From Lyophyllum atratum (Eukaryota; Basidiomycota; Agaricomycetes; Agaricales; Lyophyllaceae), in NCBI GenBank assembly GCA_014905825.1, contig JACGCN010000019.1:186001-250000 (forward strand): a stretch of DNA of 64,000 nt. The letters are read 5' to 3'. Below the pieces are notes generated by a model that worked only from the letters and a program-made list of their open reading frames with translations, made no database searches and was not told where the DNA came from. How positions within the stretch are numbered: the first letter of the stretch is position 1; each line of letters begins with the position of its first letter. Below are positions 56,907 to 64,000 of this stretch, one piece after another. A program made the position numbers and the translations under genes.

Positions 56907-59900
56907 GTTTCCAGTAGTTAAATACCTACCGTCTACGTAGAACGTGTAGTAGTACGTACTAGTTGTTATGGTTAGACCTTTTTCTTACCTCCCTCAGCAC
57001 ACCTTGTGCAACTCTTATCACTTCTCAAATACTCCCAAATATTCGGGTAACTATCTTTCATCGAATTGCATTGAAATGATGACTTCTGCGCTAGCCGCTA
57101 CTTTACAGATTATCTTTTGTTCACCAACCGTATTCTTACTGCGCAAGCCGCTCTCTGTCGAACGCCTTCCGTGATCCTCGAGGCTAGTCGATTCACCCCG
57201 TCGAAGTCTCTCCCCATCCTCTTTCCTTCATCACCACCGCTGTAAAGCGTCTATCCTCTGCAGGCGCCACGCTCATGTCTTTACATTGCAACGGCCGCGT
57301 AACCGCCCTTGTCAGTCAGCGTCATCGCATTAACTTGTTTCGACCTAGTGCCAGTATTCCTCGTATCAGGAAGGATAAAAGTTCGTACCCGTTTCATTTC
57401 CGCGCTACGCCGTGAAGATTCCACTCCGTCCATTTCAATATCTGTTTTCTCCAACGTTCGCGTGAGCTGATTATCGATGGGTATTCTGTCGAATAGATGA
57501 AGTGGTGTGTCGTCGAACAAAGAGTATTGGCGAGATAGCGGGAGAGGCTCGACGACGTGTCTTAAATCAGACACTGGCATTCCATTGCATCTTGAAAATA
57601 TGTTCAGATTAGGTGTCAGTGAGGACGACCTGAACTCACTATGTAACGTCGAAAGCAATTGTTCTGCCGCATCACGTCCCATTCATTCTTTGAGTGCTCC
57701 GGATTTGTTCCTGGGTCGCGTAATCATTTGCATTCACCCCTGAAAGGAAGATAACTGTCAGAACCACAACGGGAGCAATTGGTACCTACCTGTTTCGAGG
57801 ACGACGCTCAACATCATCTCTTACCAACCAAATCATCAACTCAGAATGAAGCAGCCAACGAGAATCGGCTGCGAGTATTTGGTATTGATCCCAATACGAT
57901 CACCTGTTCAGATGTTCGCGCAAGAGGCCTTAGTGATTGTAAGACATTGAATACCGGTGAGAATGACTTCGAACTCGCCTCTGAAGCATGCCCAGGTTGG
58001 AACGACTTCACAAGTGTTCCGATGGCCGTGTCCTTCTCATCGCGTCATCATACGTGTTCATCCCCTGACACCAGATACAAGTCAGATCCGAAAGATAATT
58101 GTTCGGGACTTGCTCACCTCGCAAACGGCCCTTCTCGACAGTCTGATCCGAGCTCAAAAGATCTCGTGTCATGCCTACTGAATACAGGACTCTCCTCCCC
58201 CTTTGAGTTCCTGCGGGGCTTCGAGGTTTGAGGCATCTTCGAATACTATCAAGGACCTATGTCAGAAACGCAAGATACTCATTCTGCACAGTCTTACCTG
58301 GCTACAGCACTGTTTCCACCATTAGCCGAATCACAAATCACAAACAGGATGACTGTAGAGAACCGCTTGAGAAGGTTCGGCACCGATCCCACGTCGCCTC
58401 GTCAAGTATTACACTCTGAGGATGTTAAGTCAGGTTGAGTCTTTGTACAGGCATGAAAATTATCCCGTACTCACCTCTCCGGCATCCTTAAGTCCGAACG
58501 ATTTCGCATCTGTCTCAAACGCGGCTGTCTCCTGCTTTGCGGTCATCATGTATCGCACTGTGAATTAATTTGAGCCGAACATACAAAATAGTCGTTCTGA
58601 ATGCACTTACCCCGTGAAACACCCTCTCCATGTCTATCTCCAATCCCTACTCACCTCGTCGCCGCCTCGCCCATCTCCAGCGGCCAATTTCCTATCCCTT
58701 CGACGCAGCTACTGCTTTACGCCCAGATGGCCTCCGATCAAAGCCGCATCTCGGAGACCCTCGCAATCGGTGACACGTATATTCGACGAAGTCCTGTGAG
58801 TGACCACCCGCGATTCTTGGACCGAGATCAAGCGGAAAGAATATTGGTTGAAGATATGATTATGCTTGGGGAGCTATTAGGAGAGGACGCGAGGATCTAT
58901 TACATAGATCTTCAAGCTTCAGTACTTGTTACGGGCGGGATGTCGAACAGTTTCTTGCTCACCTGCTAGGTTCTCAGCCAAAAAAAAATACCGTAATCAC
59001 ATGTCGAGAGCGCCGGGACGCGAAGCCGGGTCTTCAGAGGTTCGAGGAAGCGGTGAGCACAGGGCGAGCATGTCGTAGTACTAGAAGACGTGTGGCAGAA
59101 TGGAAAGCACAGCCACATCACTGACCGATCGGGGACCAGGATATCTATCCCCGACGCCGAATGTAACGACCGAACTCTCGATAACGACGAAGTACACTCG
59201 TCCGCGCCGATTCTGTGGAAGGATAGCCACAATGATTTCATTGATACGTTGCCATTGCCACGTACTGAACCGCTTTTGCGACCTGTCGCTACGCCAACAC
59301 GTCGTGTCTTCGAAGAAGGGACTCGAAGTCCGAGTCTCTGAGAGAACACACACCCATCTCACGTCAACTCCTCCTACCTTGCCACAATTCTCAAGGGAGT
59401 CGCATCAGGACGCGATTGACGAAAGTTTAGACCACAGCAGTAGGTTGAATCCTGCACGTTGTTACTCGGATACTGAGCTACGTGGTCATAGCAGAACTTC
59501 TCCAGCAGTCCACGCGGACTATGATCTTCAAGGTTTTACTTCAGGACCTCCTTCTCGAGCGGCTCTGCCGTTGACATGGACGCACGAGATCGAGATCCAA
59601 CGTTACGCGCTCGACAGCTTCAACTTCTTCGCGACGCATTGCTGTTCACCAACAGGCGCTCTAGGGATATACCTCCACGTCTTTCCGCCGCTCCCGCTCA
59701 GGCCCGTGATATTCAGCTCGCCACTATCCGTAATGTGGCCTCGCATGACAGCTCAACCTTCAAATTTCAGTGGTAACTTCCGTTCGTAGCTCAGTTGACC
59801 CAATTTCCACTCCTCAGCTAAAGACTCAATCCAACCCAAGGATCGAGGTCCCACTTCCTGGATGGATAGTTACGAATATGTTCGTCGATCTATTGGTACG

Positions 59901-60047
59901 CTCACGCCGACTCGCCCACCGCAAACCAAACTGGTGGACGAACCCTAATGAATCGCCGTGACACTGAGAGCCGATCCACTCAAGTAGGTCCTCACCCACT
60001 AACTTCCATAGACTTCAAGATTTCCTCCTCGTCGCAACACGTTATTA
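56907..60047. other. Interior of CACTA-like element, no intact gene
   Basis: Left and middle interior of the transposon. Frames at 57779-58231, 58601-58969 and 59100-59789 are open but lack recognised domains. Two stretches (near 57851 and 58357) encode related peptides, ENRLRVFGIDPNT and ENRLRRFGTDPTS, which suggests an old internal duplication. A DDE transposase core and the zinc-finger modules of CACTA transposases were looked for and not seen. These frames may be captured, decayed host exons. Confidence 0.4.
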
Positions 60048-60780
60048 TTGATCAAAGGCGGGCTCAACCGAGCACGCAAGCTCTTTGACTCACTGGTGAA
60101 ATCCAATTCTAAACATTTACCTGGCTGGATTGCGGCAGCATGTCTTGAGGAGCATGCGGGTCATATGGTAGCTGCGAGGAAAATTATCAAAATGGGATGT
60201 GGGCAATGTCCGAAGAGCGAGGACGTATGGTTAGAGGCTGCTCGACTTCATGTGCGTGTTTTCTTTGAGTTGCGACACTTAAATGCTGAAGGGTGACGTT
60301 GGATCAGAGCAATGATGATGCCAAGGTGATCCTTGCATGAATGGTGTGCGACATGTTGGTCAGAGAGTTAAGATATGGATGCGGACTTGGAGCATGACAT
60401 AAAAGCTAAGAAGCCTGTTCTCAGGGAGGGTATGTCTATCTTTAAGTTTGTTTTATCTCAAAAACCATTGATAGTCTATCCTGCCAGCTCTTGAACATAT
60501 ACCCAACTCAGTCCGCCTACGAAAAAGGGACTGTGAACCTCGAATCATCCATAACAGATGCCTTCGCATTTTTCCTTCTCGTGCCGTCGAAGTCATCCCC
60601 TTGTCGGTCGAACTTTGGCTTGCCCTTGTGCGGCTTGAAACCCTGAAAAGGCAAAGGCCGTCCTCAACAAAGCCAGTAAAGCCGTTCCCACGAGCCACGA
60701 GATTTGAATAGCACCAAGTCGGTTGCTGGAACAGCAAGCCGTCGTCACCCAGCCGATCCACGCTTCCATCAAGCTGTAGT
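60048..60780 (+). pseudogene. Captured, decayed fragment of splicing factor PRP6
   Basis: Inside the CACTA-like element, a plus-strand frame reads LNRARKLFDSLVKSN, PGWIAAACLEEHAG, VAARKIIKMGCGQCPKSED and VWLEAARLH. This matches the first HAT repeats of the U4/U6.U5 tri-snRNP protein Prp6 (PRPF6). Further on, in changing frames, come NDDAKVILA followed by a stop, [47 protein letters not shown] and a frame change inside the next repeat. Stops and frame changes show it is not translated as Prp6. It includes remnants of introns (a GT start after AARLH near 60252), so capture was from genomic DNA rather than cDNA. The original gene is not in this window. Confidence 0.8.
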
Positions 60781-60830
60781 GGAACGTCCAGACCTAGGCC
60801 AACCGAGGAGAGTAGAGGTTTAGCGTTGAC

Positions 60831-60911
60831 GATGATGGATGATGGAGAGGCTGACCACTCCCACTACCCAATGATGATGGACGATGGAGAGGTTGACCAC
60901 TCCCACTACCC
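60831..60911. repeat. 40-bp tandem repeat, two copies
   Basis: Two units (60831-60870 and 60871-60911) share GATGATGGAYGATGGAGAGG and TTGACCACTCCCACTACCC/CTGACCACTCCCACTACCC. They lie inside the CACTA-like element, just after the PRP6 fragment. Confidence 0.75.
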
Positions 60912-61433
60912 CCTCCTGGAACCGACGCCCACCAACTCCTGGGTGAATGACACCACACCTGGATGGTAAGCAATTTGTCTGACAGATCGTTCCTCTTGTT
61001 GTCTAAAGTAAGACCGGCACACTGGCAGTCATCCAACCCCTCGGCGAGCAGACTGTTAATATGGAGAAGGGTGTTGACGTTTACACGGACATCGGCGCTC
61101 GTGGCGATTGCAAGAGGTTTCCTGTGGCCAAAGCGACCACGTTGATCAGGCCTTAGGTGATGGACGTGTTGGTTACAGAGAAGAGGACCGGGATGGGGCG
61201 CCGGTGCCGGGGTATGAGACGGGCTTGGAGGGATAGCTGGTGGCGACGGCGAGGAATGATCTTTGATGTTGATCACGACATCGACGGGACCGCCGATTAG
61301 GCTGTTTAAGTCTACGACGAGTCAGATGTTAAGCTTGTCTGACTCGTCCTTAAGCGCGACCGTATAAATACTGACCGTAGCATACTTGTATCGGGTACTC
61401 TTTTTAATATATAGCTATAGATATCACTAGACA
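60912..61433. other. Right interior of CACTA-like element
   Basis: Short open frames on both strands (for example complement 60794-61276, Pro/Ser/His-rich because of the tandem repeat) lack domain features. No transposase or other gene was recognised. Confidence 0.4.
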
Positions 61434-61802
61434 CCCTCCACGATATGATGTCACATTTGATCGAATTTATTGCAAAGATTATCACGATATATCCGTCTTG
61501 AATATCTCGGTCATACTAGAAATAAAATCGCAGCCTTTGATTGCTATATGTTCCCCATAATTTCCGTCGGTTTTTGTTCGGATCATATTAGAAAAAATTC
61601 CTCGATATTATCGACGAACAAAACATGAAAACATTAGTAATTTGTTCAAGATATAATCATCGATTCTAACGAGAACATGTTGTTGATCATATTAAAAATA
61701 ATATCACATTTTTATCTGTCATATCAGGCTGAACATATTACCAAAATGATCACGATAAATTCTCATTTTTTTCTAAGAATTTTTGGGCCAATGCCCGCAG
61801 TG
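61434..61802 (-). repeat. Right terminal inverted repeat of CACTA-like element
   Basis: Reverse complement of 56539-56906 with a few substitutions, most of them in the inner 120 bp. It ends in GCCAATGCCCGCAGTG and is followed directly by the ACA duplication. Confidence 0.85.
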
Positions 61803-62161
61803 ACAACAGGATTGCCTTCTTCGTAGAGATCAAACCTTCATACGCCTACGAATCAGCTTCTGCACGCGCTTCAGCTGACAGCCAGATGCGGGAAAGATTC
61901 GATCGCTTCCGTGAGACGGGTGCTATCCATGTCGACAGGCTATACGGCATTAGTGCGCTTGGTAGCCAGATCTGCATCTATACCTACACCACTGCCACCC
62001 AAGAGATCACCCCACCCCTTATTCAGCAGCATCCAACATATTTTATTGATGTAGCGCCAAAGGAACGATGGTCAACGGATGTGATGAGTCATCTAGGGGA
62101 GCAGATGGTCCGCGGCATCGCAGCCCAGACCAGGCAGATGTGTGCTGGGATGCAGCTGTAG

Positions 62162-63082
62162 CGACTCATTAGTGGTGAGCAACCAGTGGTTATTGCTATA
62201 CTTCTCTTGACCACCCACTTACAGATTTCCGCCAAAACGACGAGTTTCTTATGTATTATGGACCTGTACCGCGATCATTCTACCTGTATACCATCATTTG
62301 CTGTCATAACGTGTTATTATCTTGAGATTGAGAATAAAGAGAGAGCAAGAGTCAAGACAGTAGGACAAGAACAATTTACAGAGAGTATGTTAGAGGTAAG
62401 TAGAGGATAGGGTAGCGCAAGGCCTAGGGCGTCGTTGACGAAAAAATATAAAAAAATTGCACGTGAGGCCGGCGATCGTTCCTGACGGCTTGGTCGGCCA
62501 ACAGCGGACTGCGAAATCAGAACCTCGACGATCCAGGACGACCTGACGAACTGACGATCCACTTAGAATTTGTCCTGCCAAATGTTTTCTGCGATGGACC
62601 TGTACCGCGATCATGCTGTTCGTAATGTATGTCCTGCCAGATGTCTGATGTACTGCACCTGTGATCGGAATTCGGACTCTTCATCGCTCCCCTTTGAAGC
62701 TGTCTGTATGCCCACACTTAGACACATTCTTGCAAGTTCCGGCACCTACGTTCACATCATCGAAGCCAATCCATCGATGCCGCAGAAGTATTATACGCGC
62801 TGAGATCCACCAGTGGCATCACGCAACCTTCCCTGGAATTTTAAGTTACGATAGCATTCACGTTCAATGGCCATGTTTCAGCTGACAATCTCATAAATTC
62901 TCACGGACTCAGGGTGCGGTTGTTGAGCGATTGCGTGGTTCGTACCCCCTGTCACCCATCAGTCCCAACGCACAACTTCACCAGCAGCACCACACAACCA
63001 TACTTCGATACCTCGTTTTCTAAGGTACGTCGGAATGTTCAGTAGTGCACCGTTTCTGATTTACCATATAGAAGCGAATAAG
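62162..63082. other. Intergenic region between family members 2 and 3
   Basis: No gene supported. It holds a 21-bp direct repeat (listed separately). Just before the next start codon lies a likely intron in the 5' leader (donor GTACGT near 63025, acceptor ATATAG near 63070). Confidence 0.45.
62258..62614. repeat. 21-bp direct repeat, two identical copies
   Basis: Identical copies at 62258-62278 and 62594-62614 both begin ATGGACCTGTACCGCGATCA. The flanks share only short matches (GTCCTGCCA nearby). Its function is unknown; it may be a relic of a small insertion or duplication. Confidence 0.7.
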
Positions 63083-63649
63083 ATGACTTGGCCTTCGTTT
63101 ATCCCCACGGCTTTCAACCTCGTCCCTAGTCGAGGTTCGTGTGGAGACGTTAAATACTATGGGCCGTACAATATTCTCCTCACCTTGCTATTCCCCGCCG
63201 ACGAGGGTTTCATCGTCGCGCCTCAGCTGCAAAGTACCATATACGATGTCAAGGATCTCTTCACCACGACAATCTTTACCACCATATTCTTCGTTGTTTA
63301 CTATCGGTCCACTCCCGTCCTCATTCTCACTGTCAAAGCTTCCAAGAACATTGACAATGACGGCGAACGCGAACGCGCAGACATGCACATGCGAGAGGCG
63401 ATCAGGGAATTCTGCTATCCCGCCATCCCGACCTTATACGCTCTCAGTGCCTTGGGGACAAGCATTTGTGTCTATAATTTTGACTCTGAGTCGACGGCAA
63501 TATATCCCGTGCGTATACTTAGGCTCCAAGATAGGTACAATGTTACTGCGCCGAAGGAACGATGGGATTTGGATGTCATGTCGTCCGAAGGGGAGCAGAG
63601 ACTTCGCGAAATAGCGACCCATGTGAAGGCGATGTGTGCTCAGTTATGA
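63083..63649 (+). CDS. Unnamed family protein, member 3
   Basis: Open frame of 188 residues from the ATG at 63083 (MTWPSFIPTAFNLVPSRG) to the stop at 63649. It ends KERWDLDVMSSEGEQ then TRE-like LREIATHVKAMCAQL. Shared family blocks are YNILLTLLFPADEGF, PVLILTVKASKNID, ERADMHMREAIREF and LYALSALGTSICVYNF. It aligns with member 1 (54773-55315) over nearly its whole length and with the 3' half of member 2. An upstream in-frame ATG at 63035 lies inside what looks like a leader intron, so I prefer 63083. No signal peptide is obvious; one or two short hydrophobic strands occur mid-protein. No known function. Confidence 0.6.
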   Translation: MTWPSFIPTAFNLVPSRGSCGDVKYYGPYNILLTLLFPADEGFIVAPQLQSTIYDVKDLFTTTIFTTIFFVVYYRSTPVLILTVKASKNIDNDGERERADMHMREAIREFCYPAIPTLYALSALGTSICVYNFDSESTAIYPVRILRLQDRYNVTAPKERWDLDVMSSEGEQRLREIATHVKAMCAQL

Positions 63650-63696
63650 CATTCAAGTGAGCAATCCGTTACTCTTCCTATGTCTTTATTGACCAT

Positions 63697-64000
63697 TTAT
63701 TCGGCTGGGAAGGCGATGAGGCCCATGAGGGAGGTTTTCGCGCCGCGTGGAGCGAGGGAGGAGGAAAGGTAGGCGAGGCAGACGAGGAGCGGCCGGAAAA
63801 AGAGCTGGATACCGAGGGGGCGCTTATCGACTGTTTCGAGGTTGAGGGATGAGGGATTATTGTGTGGAAGGAGGTTGGACTTGGGATGTGAGCGACGTAC
63901 GATGATCGATACACAGGCGAAGAGTAATTGCCATGCGAGGTCCGCTGATCTCCTTGAGTATGGTCCGGATTCCAGCTGCTTTCCGGAGCGACTGGTAAGG
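63697..64000 (-). pseudogene. Second Derlin copy, frameshifted and truncated (runs off window)
   Basis: On the minus strand, 64000-63901 encodes SRSGKQLESGPYSRRSADLA then WQLLFAC, nearly identical to the fourth exon of the Derlin gene at 45745-46837. The same GTACGT donor and CGAAACAG acceptor follow. The next exon (from 63830) matches LFFRPLLVCLAYLSSSLAPRG and LMGLIAFP. It is one base short at its start, so this frame is lost after splicing. In the Derlin frame a TAA at 63697-63699 follows FPAE, where the intact gene continues into RYYPYVIIGLD. The last membrane part, the Gly-rich tail and the SHP box are absent. The 5' half lies outside the window. It is inverted relative to the intact gene. 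Confidence 0.75.

Larger units (their letters stand above)
56539..61802. mobile_element. CACTA-like (EnSpm/CMC) non-autonomous transposon
   Basis: A 5,264-bp element whose ends read CACTGCGGGCATTGGCCC on opposite strands. Inverted repeats of about 370 bp (56539-56906 and 61434-61802) are nearly identical for the first 250 bp. A 3-bp direct duplication, ACA, lies at 56536-56538 and 61803-61805. Termini beginning CACT and a 3-bp target duplication are the signature of the CACTA superfamily. The inverted repeats contain several TAATATGA(C/T) motifs, like subterminal transposase-binding sites. No transposase gene was recognised inside; instead there is a decayed piece of PRP6 and other non-coding or broken sequence. 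It has interrupted a host gene without deleting bases. Confidence 0.85.
56301..62161 (+). pseudogene. Unnamed family protein, member 2, split by a CACTA-like transposon
   Basis: The 5' part (56301-56535 plus target bases) starts MAQPITWSPRVRSARDYIMN and runs to YIDFGVIYILHRNNQGH. The 3' part (from 61803) gives NRIAFFVEIKPSYAYES, SADSQMRERFDRF and RLYGISALGSQICIY, ends APKERWSTDVMS then TRQMCAGMQL, and stops with TAG at 62159-62161. Between them lies a 5,264-bp element. Taking out the element and one copy of the 3-bp duplication ACA joins the two halves in frame as NNQGH/NRIAFFVEIKP, at exactly the position expected from members 1 and 3. The gene therefore looks like a recently inactivated copy whose halves still lack stops. 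The D...ExK arrangement (YIDFG then VEIKP) is suggestive of a PD-(D/E)XK fold; this is only a hint. The function is not known. Confidence 0.8.

Noticed and set aside
59100..59789. Plus-strand open frame of 229 codons inside the CACTA-like element
   Set aside because: No transposase motif or known domain could be found, and overlapping frames are equally open. It is noted as possible captured sequence only.
60794..61276. Minus-strand open frame of 160 codons with a repeated GSGSGQPLH segment
   Set aside because: The protein repeat is simply the 40-bp DNA tandem repeat read through. The frame lies in decayed transposon interior and shows no domain.
1..64000. CRISPR arrays, rRNA genes, bacterial-type operons or viral insertions
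   Set aside because: No regularly spaced repeats, no rRNA-like conserved stretches and no ribosome-binding-site-led gene runs or viral core genes were seen.

Overview
The window reads as nuclear DNA of a filamentous basidiomycete, most likely an Agaricomycete. Genes are broken by many short introns of about 50-65 nt with GT...AG ends. The gene families are fungal: a non-reducing polyketide synthase, a binuclear Zn2Cys6 regulator, a DUF2235 protein, a Kha1-type antiporter and a kinesin-7-like motor. DNA transposons of fungal type sit at the right end. No bacterial operons, CRISPR arrays or convincing tRNA/rRNA genes were seen. All coordinates of spliced genes are outer limits of the coding region, introns included.

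Left third (1-22 kb): two related genes for a membrane-anchored WD40-like protein lie head to head (complement 678-4554 and 10559-14394) around a kinesin (5988-9121). Small tandem and direct duplications mark the spacers. Further right come a spliced GFA-domain gene that is easy to miss (complement 16923-17628), a possible decayed DUF1349-like gene, and a regulator carrying both C2H2 fingers and a Zn2Cys6 cluster (complement 18952-21618).

Middle (22-46 kb): a stretch of about 7.5 kb without recognisable genes precedes a complete SAT-KS-AT-PT-ACP-ACP-TE polyketide synthase (29109-35906). It is followed by a DUF2235 hydrolase-like gene, a zinc-independent MDR reductase and a cytochrome P450 (43043-45296). 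Together these could form a biosynthetic cluster for an orsellinic-type aromatic polyketide, with the P450 and reductase as tailoring enzymes. That grouping is inference from proximity and enzyme type.

Right third (45-64 kb): two housekeeping genes, a Derlin with a C-terminal SHP box and a K+/H+ antiporter, lead into a transposon-rich zone. A 3.05-kb Tc1/mariner-IS630-type element (51190-54239) has 85-bp inverted repeats, TA duplications, an intact-looking DDE transposase and a convergent passenger gene with a SAM-like C-terminus. Next to it are three members of an unnamed protein family. One (56301-62161) is split by a 5.26-kb CACTA-like element with inverted repeats of about 370 bp and an exact 3-bp target duplication; removing the element and one duplication restores the reading frame. 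That element has no visible transposase but carries a decayed fragment of the splicing-factor gene PRP6. At the right edge, on the minus strand, lies a frameshifted and truncated second Derlin copy.
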